DNA from: Thiomicrospira sp. ALE5
GTDB taxonomy: Bacteria; Pseudomonadota; Gammaproteobacteria; Thiomicrospirales; Thiomicrospiraceae
Assembly (NCBI RefSeq): GCF_900112445.1
Contig: NZ_FOYY01000005.1
Coordinates: 1 to 64,000, forward strand
Reading direction: 5' to 3'
Length of the DNA: 64,000 bases
This document shows positions 1 to 9,674 of the stretch, piece after piece (position 1 is the stretch's first letter; every line of letters starts with the position of its first letter). Position numbers and translations under genes: made by a program. The notes under the pieces were generated by a model. It saw nothing but the letters and a program-made list of their open reading frames with translations, had not been told where the DNA came from and ran no database searches.

Positions 1-1
1 T

Positions 2-430
2 AAAACGACCGTAACCGGTGTTGAGATGTTCCGTAAGTTGTTAGACCAAGGTGAAGCAGGCGATAACGTTGGTGTTCTATTACGTGGTACTAAGCGTGAA
101 GACGTAGAGCGTGGTCAAGTACTAAGCCATGTTGGTAAGATTAATCCACATACGCAGTTTGAAGGCGAAGTGTACGTGTTATCAAAAGAAGAAGGTGGTC
201 GTCATACCCCATTCTTTAATGGTTACCGTCCACAGTTCTACTTCCGTACAACTGACGTAACGGGTGCATGTGAACTCCCATCAGGCGTAGAAATGGTTAT
301 GCCGGGTGACAACATTCAAATGACGATCACCCTAATCAACCCAATCGCAATGGACGAAGGTCTACGTTTTGCGATTCGTGAAGGTGGTCGTACCGTTGGT
401 GCGGGTGTTGTTTCTAAGATCTTGAAGTAA
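2..430 (+). CDS. tuf: Elongation factor Tu, C-terminal part (5' end outside window)
   Basis: EF-Tu is the GTPase that delivers aminoacyl-tRNA to the ribosome. Only the last 142 residues are present, running in frame from base 2 to the stop. They cover the end of domain II and domain III, with typical stretches such as [12 protein letters not shown] at the left edge, [18 protein letters not shown] in the middle and [13 protein letters not shown] at the end. The GTP-binding domain is outside the window. Its position directly before rpsJ is the usual gammaproteobacterial arrangement (str operon followed by S10 operon). Identity is certain; whether this is tufA or tufB cannot be told. Confidence 0.97.
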   Translation, partial: KTTVTGVEMFRKLLDQGEAGDNVGVLLRGTKREDVERGQVLSHVGKINPHTQFEGEVYVLSKEEGGRHTPFFNGYRPQFYFRTTDVTGACELPSGVEMVMPGDNIQMTITLINPIAMDEGLRFAIREGGRTVGAGVVSKILK

Positions 431-440
431 TCAATAACTA

Positions 441-469
441 TTGATTAATTAGGTTTTAGGGTATATAAT
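441..469 (+). promoter_or_regulatory. Putative sigma-70 promoter of the S10 operon
   Basis: TTGATT (441-446) and a perfect TATAAT (464-469) are separated by 17 bp. Transcription would start near 476, after the tuf stop and before the hairpin at 483-506, so that hairpin would lie in the leader RNA of rpsJ. Confidence 0.7.
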
Positions 470-482
470 CCGCAACCTTATT

Positions 483-518
483 AGCAGTAGGCATATGCCT
501 GCTGCTTTTATTTTTTTT
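483..518 (+). terminator. Hairpin plus T-run between tuf and rpsJ (tuf terminator and/or S10 leader attenuator)
   Basis: A 12-bp stem with one G-U pair (483-494 against 495-506, virtually no loop) is followed by TTTATTTTTTTT. This has the form of an intrinsic terminator. It lies downstream of a good promoter and only 18 bases before the rpsJ start codon, so it could terminate tuf transcripts, attenuate the S10 operon, or both. Confidence 0.7.
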
Positions 519-536
519 ATAAAGCGAGAAGTGTTT

Positions 537-848
537 ATGGCAACTCAAAATATTCGTATTCGCTTAAAAGCGTTTGATCATCGTTTGATAGATCAGTCAG
601 CTAAAGAGATTACTGAAACGGCTAAGCGTACTGGGGCACAAGTTAAAGGTCCTATTCCGATGCCAACGCGTAAAGAACGTTTTACTGTGTTGATTTCACC
701 GCATGTAAATAAGGATGCGCGTGATCAATATGAGATTCGCACTCATAAAAGAATGCTAGATATCGTTGATCCAACTGATAAAACTGTAGATGCACTAATG
801 AAGCTAGACCTAGCTGCAGGTGTTGATGTTCAGTTGGAATTACGTTAG
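537..848 (+). CDS. rpsJ: Ribosomal protein S10
   Basis: S10 is a 30S head protein and also the NusE transcription antitermination factor. The start at 537 gives 103 residues beginning [19 protein letters not shown], the canonical family length. An in-frame ATG at 495 would add 14 residues lying inside the terminator-like hairpin and is rejected. It is the first gene of the S10 operon, with rplC following after 57 bases. Confidence 0.97.
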   Translation: MATQNIRIRLKAFDHRLIDQSAKEITETAKRTGAQVKGPIPMPTRKERFTVLISPHVNKDARDQYEIRTHKRMLDIVDPTDKTVDALMKLDLAAGVDVQLELR

Positions 849-905
849 TTAGCGATAGAAGCCATCAATCGTAATGGCGGATTGCAATAATAAGAGGTAT
901 TTTTA

Positions 906-1541
906 ATGAGTATTGGTATCGTTGGAAAGAAAGTTGGAATGACACGCATCTTTAATGATGAAGGTGTGTCTGTTCCAGTTACAGTGGTTGAGGTTTCACC
1001 AAATCGTGTGACTCAGCTTAAAACGATCGAGAACGATGGTTATGCTGCAGTTCAGGTAACCGCCGGCTCAAAGCATTCTGGACGTGTTAATAAGCCAGCT
1101 GCGGGTCACTTTGCTAAGGCAGGTGTTGAAGCAGGTGAAGGTTTATGGGAGTTCCGAGTAACAAATGATGAGTTATCTGCCTATGAAGTGGGCGCTGAGC
1201 TCACCGTTGCACAGCTGGCAGATACGCCAGTTGTCGATGTGATTGGTAAGACCAAAGGTAAAGGCTTTCAAGGTGGTGTTAAGCGTCATAACTTTAGAAC
1301 GCAGGATGCAACACATGGTAACTCACTGTCTCATCGTGTCTTAGGTTCAATTGGTCAAAACCAAACACCTGGTCGTGTTTTTAAAGGCAAGAAAATGGCC
1401 GGTCACATGGGTGATGTGCGTCAAACTACGCTTAATCTAGACCTGGTTAAGGTTGATGTTGAAAACAATCTACTCTTAATCAAGGGTGCTGTTCCTGGAG
1501 CAAAAGGTGGAACAGTTATCGTGCGTAAAGCAATTAAGTAA
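906..1541 (+). CDS. rplC: Ribosomal protein L3
   Basis: L3 is an early-assembly 50S protein whose loop approaches the peptidyl-transferase centre. The protein has 211 residues, the normal length, and contains the conserved loop [19 protein letters not shown], which in E. coli carries the glutamine methylated by PrmB. A Shine-Dalgarno sequence (AGAGGT) precedes the ATG. Second gene of the S10 operon; rplD follows after about 10 bases. Confidence 0.97.
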   Translation: MSIGIVGKKVGMTRIFNDEGVSVPVTVVEVSPNRVTQLKTIENDGYAAVQVTAGSKHSGRVNKPAAGHFAKAGVEAGEGLWEFRVTNDELSAYEVGAELTVAQLADTPVVDVIGKTKGKGFQGGVKRHNFRTQDATHGNSLSHRVLGSIGQNQTPGRVFKGKKMAGHMGDVRQTTLNLDLVKVDVENNLLLIKGAVPGAKGGTVIVRKAIK

Positions 1542-1551
1542 GGTGGGCGCA

Positions 1552-2172
1552 ATGGAATTAAAAATGATTGAATTAGCAACGGGTAATCAGGCAGGTACTG
1601 TTGGCGTTTCAGACGCAGTATTTGGTGTTGATTTCAATGAAACACTGGTTCACCAGGTTGTCGTTGCCTATATGGCTGGTGCGCGTTCGGGTACCAAGAA
1701 GCAGAAGACACGCTCTGAAGTTAGAGGTGGTGGAATTAAACCTTGGCGCCAAAAGGGTACGGGTCGTGCCCGTGCCGGTACTATCAGAAGCCCACTGTGG
1801 GTTGGTGGTGGTCGTGCTTTTCCAGGTCACAACCGTGATTTTAGTCAAAAAGTAAATAAAAAAATGTACCGTGGCGCAATGAAATCAATTCTTTCTGAGT
1901 TGAATCGTAACGGTCGTTTAATTGTTGTTGATGATTTTAAAGTAGAGGCACCAAAAACACGCGAGTTTAAAGCTAAGCTTGCACAGCTTGGTGTTAATGA
2001 TGCGTTGATTGTCACAGAGGCGTTTGATGAGTACTTGTACTTATCATCACGTAATTTGTATCAAGCAGATGTTTGTGATGTTGCCTCAATTGATCCACTG
2101 AGTCTTGTTGGTTTCAAAAACGTAGTGATGACTCAGGGTGCTGTTAAGCAGTTAGAGGAGAAATACGCATGA
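1552..2172 (+). CDS. rplD: Ribosomal protein L4
   Basis: L4 binds 23S rRNA and lines the exit tunnel. In E. coli it also represses its own S10 operon through the leader RNA. The start at 1552 ([15 protein letters not shown]) gives 206 residues, matching the family; the upstream ATG at 1486 overlaps rplC in another frame and is rejected. The basic tunnel loop ([30 protein letters not shown]) is intact. The stop overlaps the rplW start by 4 bp, suggesting translational coupling. Confidence 0.97.
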   Translation: MELKMIELATGNQAGTVGVSDAVFGVDFNETLVHQVVVAYMAGARSGTKKQKTRSEVRGGGIKPWRQKGTGRARAGTIRSPLWVGGGRAFPGHNRDFSQKVNKKMYRGAMKSILSELNRNGRLIVVDDFKVEAPKTREFKAKLAQLGVNDALIVTEAFDEYLYLSSRNLYQADVCDVASIDPLSLVGFKNVVMTQGAVKQLEEKYA

Positions 2173-2465
2173 GTAATGAGCGTCTATTAAAAGTATTGCT
2201 AGCGCCGCATGTGTCTGAAAAGAGTGCCTTAATGGCTGACAGTAAGTCGCAGTATGTCTTTAAAGTTGCACCAGATGCGACTAAGAATGAAGTAAAGCAG
2301 GCCGTTGAAAGTCTGTTTGATGTGCAGGTGGAGTCTGTTAATGTGCTAAATCTTAAAGGTAAGCGCAAGATGTTTAAGGGCCGTCCTGGTAAACGTAATG
2401 GTGTAAGAAAAGCCATTGTAAAATTAACCGCCGGTCAAGAAATAGACTTTGTTGCGGGTGAATAA
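2169..2465 (+). CDS. rplW: Ribosomal protein L23
   Basis: L23 sits at the tunnel exit, where it docks trigger factor and the signal recognition particle. The protein has 98 residues, begins [19 protein letters not shown] and contains the basic loop [20 protein letters not shown]. It overlaps rplD by ATGA and is followed by rplB after 10 bases with a clear AAGGAG site. Confidence 0.97.
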   Translation: MSNERLLKVLLAPHVSEKSALMADSKSQYVFKVAPDATKNEVKQAVESLFDVQVESVNVLNLKGKRKMFKGRPGKRNGVRKAIVKLTAGQEIDFVAGE

Positions 2466-2475
2466 GGAGTAATTT

Positions 2476-3306
2476 ATGGCGATTATTAAGAAATCAAAAC
2501 CTACTTCTCCCGGACGTCGCTTCGTAGTTAGTATCGTTGAGCCTGGATTGCATAAGGGTGATCCTTATGCTCCGCTGCTCGAGAAGAAAAGTAAAAAAGG
2601 CGGTCGTAACAATACCGGTCGTATTACAGTAAGACATACAGGTGGTGGGCATAAGCAACATTACCGTTTAATCGATTTTAAACGTAATAAAGACGGGATC
2701 CCTGCCGTTGTTGAACGCTTAGAGTATGACCCAAACCGTACGGCAAACATTGCCCTGATTAGATATGCAGATGGTGAGCGTGCTTATATTCTTGCTCCGC
2801 GCAATCTTAAGGCGGGTGACAAGGTTGAATCTGGTGTTCATGTAAATATTAAAGTTGGTAATACATTGCCGTTGCGTAACATACCAGTAGGTACCGTCGT
2901 TCATGCCCTAGAAATGCGTCCAGGAAAAGGTGCTCAAATAGCCCGTAGCGCCGGTGCATCCGTACAAATTGCTGGCAAGGAAGGCTCTTATGTTTTAGTT
3001 AAGTTACGTTCAGGTGAAATGCGCAAAATTCACGTTGAATGTAGAGCAACTATTGGTGAGGTTGGAAATACCGAACATAATCTCCGCAAGCTAGGTAAAG
3101 CTGGTGCTAAAAGATGGCGTGGTGTTCGTCCAACTGTTCGTGGTGTTGCAATGAACCCGGTAGACCATCCACATGGTGGTGGTGAAGGTCGTACCTCTGG
3201 TGGTCGTCATCCCGTGACGCCTTGGGGTGTGCCGACTAAAGGTAAGAAAACTCGTAGCAATAAGCGTACAAATAATATGATTGTACGTCGTCGTAATAGT
3301 AAATAA
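2476..3306 (+). CDS. rplB: Ribosomal protein L2
   Basis: L2 is a core 50S protein needed for subunit association and peptidyl-transferase activity. The product has 276 residues, with the N-terminal OB-like part, a central SH3-like part and the very conserved C-terminal [14 protein letters not shown] stretch containing the functionally important histidine. It has a strong ribosome binding site and standard S10-operon position. Confidence 0.98.
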   Translation: MAIIKKSKPTSPGRRFVVSIVEPGLHKGDPYAPLLEKKSKKGGRNNTGRITVRHTGGGHKQHYRLIDFKRNKDGIPAVVERLEYDPNRTANIALIRYADGERAYILAPRNLKAGDKVESGVHVNIKVGNTLPLRNIPVGTVVHALEMRPGKGAQIARSAGASVQIAGKEGSYVLVKLRSGEMRKIHVECRATIGEVGNTEHNLRKLGKAGAKRWRGVRPTVRGVAMNPVDHPHGGGEGRTSGGRHPVTPWGVPTKGKKTRSNKRTNNMIVRRRNSK

Positions 3307-3317
3307 GGAAGGACATA

Positions 3318-3593
3318 ATGCCACGTTCAGTTAAAAAAGGACCTTTTGTAGATCATCACTTGGCAAAGAAAGTGATTGAGGCGCAAGAATCTGGTAATAA
3401 ACGTCCAATTAAAACTTGGTCAAGACGTTCAATGATCTTGCCAGATATGATTGGTTTAACCATAGCCGTGCATAACGGCAAAGAGCACATTCCTGTTTTC
3501 GTTTCAGAGAACATGGTAGGTCACAAGTTAGGTGAGTTTTCTATGACTCGTACCTATCGTGGTCATGCTGCTGATAAGAAAGCTAAGCGATAG
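3318..3593 (+). CDS. rpsS: Ribosomal protein S19
   Basis: S19 is a 30S head protein that contacts S13 and the A-site tRNA. It has 91 residues, starting [19 protein letters not shown] and ending in the basic tail [10 protein letters not shown]. The AAGGAAGGA ribosome binding site is well placed. rplV starts 10 bases downstream. Confidence 0.97.
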   Translation: MPRSVKKGPFVDHHLAKKVIEAQESGNKRPIKTWSRRSMILPDMIGLTIAVHNGKEHIPVFVSENMVGHKLGEFSMTRTYRGHAADKKAKR

Positions 3594-3603
3594 GAGATAT
3601 AAG

Positions 3604-3936
3604 ATGCAAGTTAGTGCAACACATAAATTCGCTCGTATTTCTCCACAGAAAGCACGTTTAGTAGCAGACCTTATTCGTGGTAAAAGTGTTGAGTCGGCAG
3701 TAAATATTCTTGCTTTTAGCGATAAAAAGGCCGCTGATTTGATGAAGAAGGTATTAAACTCTGCCATTGCTAATGCTGAGAACAATAATGGTGCCGATGT
3801 TGATGAGCTTCTAGTAACAGCTGTGTTTGTGGATGAAGGTCCATTAATGAAGCGTATGAGAGCCCGTGCGAAAGGTCGAGGAAATCGTATCATTAAGCGC
3901 ATGAGTCATATCACTGTTACTGTTGGCGAAAAATAA
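3604..3936 (+). CDS. rplV: Ribosomal protein L22
   Basis: L22 lines the nascent-peptide tunnel through a long beta hairpin, and changes in that hairpin are classic macrolide-resistance sites. The start at 3604 ([19 protein letters not shown]) gives 110 residues, the usual length, preceded by AGGAGAT; the longer frame from 3559 overlaps rpsS and is rejected. The tunnel hairpin ([17 protein letters not shown]) looks normal. Confidence 0.97.
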   Translation: MQVSATHKFARISPQKARLVADLIRGKSVESAVNILAFSDKKAADLMKKVLNSAIANAENNNGADVDELLVTAVFVDEGPLMKRMRARAKGRGNRIIKRMSHITVTVGEK

Positions 3937-3947
3937 GGAGAGCCATT

Positions 3948-4637
3948 ATGGGTCAAAAAGTACATCCAATTGGTATTCGTCTCGGCATTGCAAAGGATTG
4001 GAATGCACGTTGGTATGCGGATAGCAAAAATTATTCAGACTTCCTTGTAAGTGACATTGAAATTCGTAATGAATTAAACAAGAAGTTAAAGAATGCATCA
4101 GTTAGTAAAATTCATATTGAACGCGTAGCGAATGGTATTCGCGTTACTATTCATACTGCCCGTCCTGGTATTGTGATTGGTAAGAAGGGCGAAGATATTG
4201 AAAAATTGAAAGCTGATCTTGTCAAAAAAACTGGCTTGCCAGTTAACATAAATATTGAAGAAGTTAAGAAGCCAGAATTGGATTCAAAGCTTGTTGCAGA
4301 AAGCATTGCACAGCAATTAGAGAAGCGTATCCAGTTTCGTCGTGCGATGAAGCGCGCTGTCGGAAATGCGATGCGTCTTGGTGCGCAGGGTATTAAGGTC
4401 GCTATTGCTGGTCGCTTGAACGGAGCTGAAATTGCCCGTACAGAATGGTACAGAGAGGGGCGTGTACCGCTTCACACTCTTCGAGCTGATATTGATTATA
4501 CAAGTTATGAAGCTGATACAACGTACGGTAAGCTAGGTGTTAAGGTTTGGATTTTTCACGGCGAAAAGCTTGGCAAATTGTCTTTAACTTCTAATGATAA
4601 TCAAAAACAACCTAAAGGCAAGAAAGGCCGTAAATAA
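3948..4637 (+). CDS. rpsC: Ribosomal protein S3
   Basis: S3 is a 30S head protein at the mRNA entry channel, with helicase-like function together with S4 and S5. The 229 residues include the KH domain with its GxxG loop ([13 protein letters not shown], about residue 70). The C-terminal tail is lysine-rich (QPKGKKGRK). The ATG follows an AAGGAGAGCC site. Confidence 0.97.
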   Translation: MGQKVHPIGIRLGIAKDWNARWYADSKNYSDFLVSDIEIRNELNKKLKNASVSKIHIERVANGIRVTIHTARPGIVIGKKGEDIEKLKADLVKKTGLPVNINIEEVKKPELDSKLVAESIAQQLEKRIQFRRAMKRAVGNAMRLGAQGIKVAIAGRLNGAEIARTEWYREGRVPLHTLRADIDYTSYEADTTYGKLGVKVWIFHGEKLGKLSLTSNDNQKQPKGKKGRK

Positions 4638-4650
4638 AAGGATTTAGACC

Positions 4651-5064
4651 ATGTTAATGCCTAAGCGTACTAAATTTAGAAAAGTTCAAAAAGGACGTAA
4701 CCGTGGTTTGGCTCTAGCTGGTAGCAAAGTCAGTTTTGGTGAGTATGGTTTGAAGGCTGTAGAACGTGGCCGTATAACATCTCGTCAAATAGAGTCGGCT
4801 CGTAGAGCGATGACACGCCATATCAAGCGTGGCGGTAAAATTTGGATTCGTGTTTTCCCTGATAAGCCTATTACCAGTAAGCCTCTTGAGGTTCGTATGG
4901 GTAAAGGTAAGGGGAGCGTTGAATACTGGGTTGCTCAGATTCAACCAGGTCGTGTCCTTTATGAAGTTCAGGGTGTCAATGAAAGCCTAGCGCGTGAAGC
5001 GTTTAGTTTAGCTGCCGCTAAACTTCCTTTCAAAACACAGTTTGTAATCAGAACGGTGATGTAA
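4651..5064 (+). CDS. rplP: Ribosomal protein L16
   Basis: L16 organises the A-site region of the 50S subunit. The start at 4651 ([19 protein letters not shown]) parallels E. coli [11 protein letters not shown] and is better spaced from AAAGGA than the ATG at 4657. Length is 137 residues. The [14 protein letters not shown] stretch holds the arginine that is hydroxylated by YcfD in E. coli. rpmC starts one base after the stop. Confidence 0.97.
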   Translation: MLMPKRTKFRKVQKGRNRGLALAGSKVSFGEYGLKAVERGRITSRQIESARRAMTRHIKRGGKIWIRVFPDKPITSKPLEVRMGKGKGSVEYWVAQIQPGRVLYEVQGVNESLAREAFSLAAAKLPFKTQFVIRTVM

Positions 5065-5065
5065 G

Positions 5066-5257
5066 ATGACTAGTAAAGAACTAAGAGAAAAAAGTCCTGA
5101 GGATTTGAACACTGAGTTGCAGGCTTTATTAAAGGAGCAGTTTAACCTAAGAATGCAACAAGCTACTGGTCAATTAGCAAGTACTGCACAGTTAAAAACA
5201 GTTAGGCGTTCAATTGCTCGTGTAAAAACCATCATTCGTGAAAAAGTGAGTGTATAA
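5066..5257 (+). CDS. rpmC: Ribosomal protein L29
   Basis: L29 is a small helical protein next to L23 at the tunnel exit. It has 63 residues in the expected two-helix form ([14 protein letters not shown]...[13 protein letters not shown]). It is packed between rplP and rpsQ with gaps of one and two bases, so translation is probably coupled. Confidence 0.96.
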   Translation: MTSKELREKSPEDLNTELQALLKEQFNLRMQQATGQLASTAQLKTVRRSIARVKTIIREKVSV

Positions 5258-5259
5258 TA

Positions 5260-5523
5260 ATGAGCTCAGAAAATGTAAAAGCAAGAACGCGTGCTGGTGT
5301 AGTTGTTAGTAATGCAATGGATAGTTCAATCGTTGTGCTAACCGAGCGTTATGTTAAGCACGCTAAGTATAAAAAGTATGTTAAGAAGTCTACTAAAATA
5401 ATGGCTCATGATGCTGATAATCAGTGTCAGGTTGGTGATAAGGTTACGATTCAAGAATGTCGTCCTCTGTCAAAAAGTAAGTCTTGGACTTTAGTAGAAA
5501 TTAACGAAAAAGCTAAAATCTAA
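5260..5523 (+). CDS. rpsQ: Ribosomal protein S17
   Basis: S17 is an OB-fold protein of the 30S body and one of the primary 16S rRNA binders. The 87-residue protein contains the family signatures [14 protein letters not shown] and [17 protein letters not shown]. It is the last gene of the S10 operon: a terminator-like hairpin follows before rplN. Confidence 0.97.
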   Translation: MSSENVKARTRAGVVVSNAMDSSIVVLTERYVKHAKYKKYVKKSTKIMAHDADNQCQVGDKVTIQECRPLSKSKSWTLVEINEKAKI

Positions 5524-5545
5524 CAATATTGGTTTTTGTTTTTTC

Positions 5546-5593
5546 ACCGCTGATGTAACTAAGCCTTTTGGAACTGGTTACGCAGCGGTTTTT
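5546..5593 (+). terminator. Hairpin with T-run between the S10 and spc operons
   Basis: ACCGCTG (5546-5552) and GTAAC (5555-5559) pair with GTTAC (5577-5581) and CAGCGGT (5583-5589), followed by TTTTTG. This looks like an intrinsic terminator or partial terminator. An extended -10-like element (TGTTATTAT, 5595-5603) just downstream could start a separate spc transcript, as happens between rpsQ and rplN in E. coli. Confidence 0.6.
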
Positions 5594-5643
5594 GTGTTAT
5601 TATTAATTATTTGGCTGATTTATAGCAAATTTGGAGTGCCGCT

Positions 5644-6012
5644 ATGATTCAAATGCAAACAATTTTAGACGTTGCAGACAACAGTGGTGCAAAGCGTGTG
5701 CAATGTATCAAAGTGTTGGGTGGTTCTAAGCGCCGATATGCGAGCGTTGGAGATGTAATTAAGGTTTCTATTAAAGAAGCTGCACCGCGTGGGAAGGTTA
5801 AAAAAGGCGATGTTTACAACGCTGTCGTTGTAAGAACTGCGAAAGGCGTGCGTCGTCCAGACGGTTCATTAATTCGTTTTGATGGTAATGCCGCTGTTAT
5901 TCTTAATAGTAAGCAAGAGCCAATTGGAACTCGTATTTTTGGACCAGTAACACGTGAATTGCGTACAGAGAAATTTATGAAAATTGTTTCTTTAGCGCCA
6001 GAAGTGTTGTAA
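5644..6012 (+). CDS. rplN: Ribosomal protein L14
   Basis: L14 forms part of the intersubunit bridge and is the docking site of the silencing factor RsfS. It has 122 residues starting [19 protein letters not shown]. It is the first gene of the spc operon, separated from rpsQ by 120 bases that hold a hairpin and a possible promoter. Confidence 0.97.
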   Translation: MIQMQTILDVADNSGAKRVQCIKVLGGSKRRYASVGDVIKVSIKEAAPRGKVKKGDVYNAVVVRTAKGVRRPDGSLIRFDGNAAVILNSKQEPIGTRIFGPVTRELRTEKFMKIVSLAPEVL

Positions 6013-6022
6013 GGGGAAAAGA

Positions 6023-6337
6023 ATGAATCGTTTAAGAAAAGGTGATGAAGTGATTGTCATCACAGGTAAAGACAAAGGTAAAAGAGGAACAGTCTCTAAA
6101 TTTGTTACTGCCGATAAAGTTTTGGTTGATGGAATTAATCTTGTAAAAAAACATACAAAGGCTAATCCAATGACAGGTTCACAAGGTGGTATTGTGACGA
6201 AGGAAATGCCAATTCACATTTCAAATGTAGCGTTATTGAACCCTGAGACACAGAAAGCAGATAAAGTTGGATTTCGTGTTGAAGATAATGTGAAGGTTAG
6301 ATATTTCAAGTCAACAGATAAAGCGGTTGACGCTTAA
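6023..6337 (+). CDS. rplX: Ribosomal protein L24
   Basis: L24 is an assembly-initiator protein of the 50S subunit with an N-terminal KOW motif ([18 protein letters not shown], about residues 4-22). The 104-residue length is normal. The ribosome binding site AAGGGGAAAAG is strong. rplE begins 13 bases after its stop. Confidence 0.97.
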   Translation: MNRLRKGDEVIVITGKDKGKRGTVSKFVTADKVLVDGINLVKKHTKANPMTGSQGGIVTKEMPIHISNVALLNPETQKADKVGFRVEDNVKVRYFKSTDKAVDA

Positions 6338-6350
6338 TTGGATTGGTGAA

Positions 6351-6890
6351 ATGGCAAGATTAAAACAAGTATATAAAGAACAAATAGTACATAAGCTGGT
6401 TGAGCAGTTTGGCTATAAGTCCGTTATGCAGGCGCCAAAAGTTACCAAAATTACCCTAAACATGGGCGTTGGTGCGGCGTTAGCTGATAAAAAGATTTTA
6501 GATAATGCTTTAGCAGACATGGAAGCAATTACTGGTCAGAAGCCTGTTAAGACATTGGCTCGTAAGTCAGTGGCTGCTTTCAAGGTTCGTCAGGGCTGGC
6601 CGATTGGCTGTAAAGTGACATTGCGTGGTGAGAGAATGTATGAATTCCTTGACCGCCTTATCAATATTTCCCTACCACGTGTACGTGACTTTCGTGGCCT
6701 TAATGCAAAATCATTTGATGGCCGTGGTAATTACACAATGGGCGTTAAAGAGCAGATTATCTTCCCAGAGATTGAGTTTGAAAAGGTTGATATGATGCGC
6801 GGTATGGATATTAATATTGCGACAACTGCGCAGACAGATGCTGAAGCTAAAGCTTTGCTAGAAGCTTTTAATTTCCCATTTAAGAAATAA
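6351..6890 (+). CDS. rplE: Ribosomal protein L5
   Basis: L5 binds 5S rRNA and forms a bridge to the 30S head. The start at 6351 ([20 protein letters not shown]) gives 179 residues, as in E. coli; the upstream start at 6327 overlaps rplX and is rejected. The signature [12 protein letters not shown] is present. In E. coli the S8 repressor binds near the rplE start, but I cannot confirm such a site by eye here. Confidence 0.97.
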   Translation: MARLKQVYKEQIVHKLVEQFGYKSVMQAPKVTKITLNMGVGAALADKKILDNALADMEAITGQKPVKTLARKSVAAFKVRQGWPIGCKVTLRGERMYEFLDRLINISLPRVRDFRGLNAKSFDGRGNYTMGVKEQIIFPEIEFEKVDMMRGMDINIATTAQTDAEAKALLEAFNFPFKK

Positions 6891-6901
6891 AAGGAATTGA
6901 A

Positions 6902-7207
6902 ATGGCAAAGACTTCAATGAAGATGCGCGAAGCAAAGCGTACAAAAACAGTTGCGAAGTATGCAGAAAAACGTGCTGAACTAAAGGCTAAATCTGTAGAC
7001 ATGAGTCTTTCATATGAAGAGCGTATGGAAGCAATGGACAAGTTGGCTCGCCTGCCACGTAATGCCTCGCCTGTTAGACAACAGCGTCGCTGCAAATTAA
7101 CAGGTAGACCTCATGCTGTTTACAAGAAGTTTGGTTTATCACGAAATATGCTTCGTTTATATGCAATGCAGGGCGACGTACCTGGTTTAAGAAAAGCTAG
7201 TTGGTAG
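6902..7207 (+). CDS. rpsN: Ribosomal protein S14, zinc-independent long form
   Basis: S14 is a 30S head protein. The 101-residue length and the single cysteine (in RRCKLTGRP) mark the long form that lacks the CxxC...CxxC zinc ribbon. The usual C-terminal signature [19 protein letters not shown] is intact. It lies between rplE and rpsH as in other gammaproteobacteria. Confidence 0.97.
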   Translation: MAKTSMKMREAKRTKTVAKYAEKRAELKAKSVDMSLSYEERMEAMDKLARLPRNASPVRQQRRCKLTGRPHAVYKKFGLSRNMLRLYAMQGDVPGLRKASW

Positions 7208-7217
7208 GATTTTATTT

Positions 7218-7613
7218 ATGAGTATGTCAGATCCAATCGCCGATATGCTAACGCGTATCAGAAACGGTCAAATGGCGGGTCACAAGAGCGTCACTATGCC
7301 GTCTTCAAAATTAAAAGCATCAGTTGCAAAATTATTGGCTGATGAAGGTTATATAGAAAAATTTGATGTTAAGGATCTAAACGGTAAGATGACTCTTTCT
7401 GTAGATCTGAAATATTATCAAGGACAGCCTGTTATTGAATTGTTAAAGCGTGTTAGCCGTCCAGGATTACGCGTTTATAAGAACAAGGATGAGTTGCCTA
7501 AAGTTATTGGTGGCCTAGGTGTCGCTGTTGTTTCAACATCAAAAGGCATTATGTCTGATCGTCAAGCTCGTGAAGTGGGTGTTGGTGGTGAGATCTTATG
7601 CTATGTAGCTTAA
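7218..7613 (+). CDS. rpsH: Ribosomal protein S8
   Basis: S8 is a primary 16S rRNA binder and, in E. coli, the translational repressor of the spc operon. The 131-residue protein starts [18 protein letters not shown] and ends with the family signature ([18 protein letters not shown]). The second in-frame ATG at 7224 is less likely because the E. coli protein also begins MSMQDP. Confidence 0.97.
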   Translation: MSMSDPIADMLTRIRNGQMAGHKSVTMPSSKLKASVAKLLADEGYIEKFDVKDLNGKMTLSVDLKYYQGQPVIELLKRVSRPGLRVYKNKDELPKVIGGLGVAVVSTSKGIMSDRQAREVGVGGEILCYVA

Positions 7614-7623
7614 GGAGAGATTT

Positions 7624-8157
7624 ATGTCAAGAATAGCAAAAGCTCCCATTACGCTACCTTCTGGTGTCGATATTAAAGTCGAAGATAATATGGTTTCTGT
7701 GAAGGGTGCAAAAGGTGCGGTAACAGGTCCATTAAATAAGTCTGTAAGCATAACTAATGATTCTGGTGTATTAACCTTTGCACCTAATGGCAATGCTGTT
7801 GATGGCTGGGCTCAGGCAGGTACTGCACGCTCACTGGTTAACAATATGATTATTGGTGTTACAGAGGGTTTTGAAAAACGCCTGAAGTTAGTTGGTGTTG
7901 GTTACCGTGCTCAGGTTCAGGGTAATGTTGTAAACCTTACGCTTGGTTTTTCACATCCGGTTGCTCATAAGTTACCTGATGGTGTTACTGCTGAAACACC
8001 TAGTCAGACTGAGATTGTTTTACGTGGTGCTGATAAGCAGGTTGTAGGACAAGTTGCTGCACAAATACGTGGCTACCGTCCACCTGAGCCTTATAAAGGT
8101 AAAGGTGTTAAGTATGCTGATGAGCGTATTTTGCGTAAAGAAGCTAAGAAGAAATAA
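7624..8157 (+). CDS. rplF: Ribosomal protein L6
   Basis: L6 lies near the base of the L7/L12 stalk. The 177 residues form the expected tandem repeat of two similar domains. The C-terminal signature [17 protein letters not shown] is present. A clear AAGGAGAG site precedes the ATG. rplR follows after 11 bases. Confidence 0.97.
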   Translation: MSRIAKAPITLPSGVDIKVEDNMVSVKGAKGAVTGPLNKSVSITNDSGVLTFAPNGNAVDGWAQAGTARSLVNNMIIGVTEGFEKRLKLVGVGYRAQVQGNVVNLTLGFSHPVAHKLPDGVTAETPSQTEIVLRGADKQVVGQVAAQIRGYRPPEPYKGKGVKYADERILRKEAKKK

Positions 8158-8168
8158 GGTTGGTAATC

Positions 8169-8522
8169 ATGGATAGTAAACAATCAAGACTTCGTCGTGC
8201 CAAGAAGACACGTGCTAAGATCAGTGAACTGAATATGCCACGTCTATGTGTCAATCGTACACCACGTCATATCTATGCGCAGCTAATTGCTGCTGATGGT
8301 GCCACTGTTATTGCTGCTAGCTCTACGGTACAAGCTGACGTTAAAAGTGCTGTCAAGTATTCAGGTAATAAAACTGCGGCTGAAGTTGTCGGAAAAGCGA
8401 TTGCTGAAAAAGCAAAGTCGGCAGGAGTGACCAAAGTTGCTTTTGATCGTTCAGGTTTTAAATACCACGGTCGTGTACAGGTCCTTGCTGACGCTGCACG
8501 TGCAAATGGTCTAGAGTTTTAA
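8169..8522 (+). CDS. rplR: Ribosomal protein L18
   Basis: L18 binds 5S rRNA together with L5 and L25. The ATG at 8169 ([18 protein letters not shown]) gives 117 residues, exactly the E. coli length, with an AAGG site 10 bases upstream. A TTG at 8160 would add three residues and is less likely. The C-terminus [19 protein letters not shown] is typical. Confidence 0.96.
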   Translation: MDSKQSRLRRAKKTRAKISELNMPRLCVNRTPRHIYAQLIAADGATVIAASSTVQADVKSAVKYSGNKTAAEVVGKAIAEKAKSAGVTKVAFDRSGFKYHGRVQVLADAARANGLEF

Positions 8523-8536
8523 GATAAGGGTTGATT

Positions 8537-9046
8537 ATGTCTTCACAAGAATTGCAAGATGGTCAAGACGGCTTAATCGAGAAATTAGTTTCAGTACGTC
8601 GTGTTGCTAAAGTAGTTAAAGGTGGTCGTGTATTCTCCTTCTCTGCACTTACTGTGGTAGGTGATGGTGAAGGACGCATTGGCTTTGGAAGTGGTAAGGC
8701 AAGTGAAGTTCCTGTTGCAATTAAAAAAGCAATGGAGCAAGCACGCCGTAACATGCGTAATGTCCATTTGAATGATGGTACGCTTGAGTATCCAATCAGT
8801 TTTGAACAAGGTGCTGCTAAAATTGTAATGTTACCAGCTTCCGAGGGTACTGGTGTTATTGCAGGTGGTAGTATGCGTTCTGTATTGGAAGCGGCAGGTG
8901 TAAGAAACGTACTTGCGAAATGTATTGGTACTACACGTCCAGTAAATGTTGTTAGAGCTACAGTCAATGCACTTACTTCAATGCATTCACCTGATTACAT
9001 CGCTGCTAAGCGTGGTAAAACAGTAAATGAGATTGTAGGTGGATAA
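8537..9046 (+). CDS. rpsE: Ribosomal protein S5
   Basis: S5 is at the mRNA entry site and affects decoding accuracy (ram and spectinomycin mutations in E. coli). The ATG at 8537 gives 169 residues with AAGGG six bases upstream; a TTG at 8531 is a poorer choice. The N-terminal double-stranded RNA-binding fold and the later [15 protein letters not shown] signature are visible. Confidence 0.97.
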   Translation: MSSQELQDGQDGLIEKLVSVRRVAKVVKGGRVFSFSALTVVGDGEGRIGFGSGKASEVPVAIKKAMEQARRNMRNVHLNDGTLEYPISFEQGAAKIVMLPASEGTGVIAGGSMRSVLEAAGVRNVLAKCIGTTRPVNVVRATVNALTSMHSPDYIAAKRGKTVNEIVGG

Positions 9047-9047
9047 G

Positions 9048-9236
9048 ATGGCAGATAAAAAAAGAATTAATGTCACTTTAGTTAAAAGTATTATTGGTCG
9101 TTTACCTAATCATAAGGCCTGTGTAAAAGGTCTTGGATTGCGTAGAATGCATCACACGGTTTCAGTGATTGATACTCCTGAAAATCGTGGCATGATCAAT
9201 AAAGTTTCTTATTTATTAAAAGTAGAGGAAGCCTAA
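9048..9236 (+). CDS. rpmD: Ribosomal protein L30
   Basis: L30 is a small 50S protein. The ATG at 9048 ([17 protein letters not shown]) gives 62 residues and begins one base after the rpsE stop, implying coupled translation. The [13 protein letters not shown] stretch is the family signature. rplO starts one base after its stop. Confidence 0.96.
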   Translation: MADKKRINVTLVKSIIGRLPNHKACVKGLGLRRMHHTVSVIDTPENRGMINKVSYLLKVEEA

Positions 9237-9237
9237 G

Positions 9238-9672
9238 ATGTTTTTAAATACATTAGCGCCTTCTGAAGGAACTAAACGTGCACGTAAACGCGTTGGACGT
9301 GGTCAAGGTTCTGGTCTTGGTAAAATGGGTGGACGTGGTCATAAAGGTCAGAAGTCGCGCTCAGGCGGATTTCATAAAGTTGGCTTTGAGGGTGGTCAAA
9401 TGCCAATTCAGCGTCGTCTGCCGAAAGTTGGCTTTACATCAATGAAAGCTATGGTTACCACTGAGATTAGGCTTGATACGCTTAATCGTCTAGATGCAGT
9501 TGAAATTGACCTTGAAACATTAAAGGCGGCTAATCTTATCGGAAAGAAAATTCGCTTTGTTAAGGTGGTCAACTCCGGCGAAATTAATCGTGCGGTTAAG
9601 TTAAACGGAATCAAGGCTACTGAATCAGCTAAGCAAGCAATTGTTGCTGCTGGTGGAAGTGTAGATATTTAA
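9238..9672 (+). CDS. rplO: Ribosomal protein L15
   Basis: L15 is a late-assembly 50S protein. Its 144 residues have the glycine- and arginine-rich N-terminal arm typical of the family ([19 protein letters not shown]). It sits directly before secY, whose start follows two bases after its stop, as in E. coli. Confidence 0.97.
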   Translation: MFLNTLAPSEGTKRARKRVGRGQGSGLGKMGGRGHKGQKSRSGGFHKVGFEGGQMPIQRRLPKVGFTSMKAMVTTEIRLDTLNRLDAVEIDLETLKAANLIGKKIRFVKVVNSGEINRAVKLNGIKATESAKQAIVAAGGSVDI

Positions 9673-9674
9673 AT

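Noticed and set aside
1486-1551. Longer N-terminus of L4
   Set aside because: It lies inside rplC in another frame and L4 proteins begin at the inner ATG.
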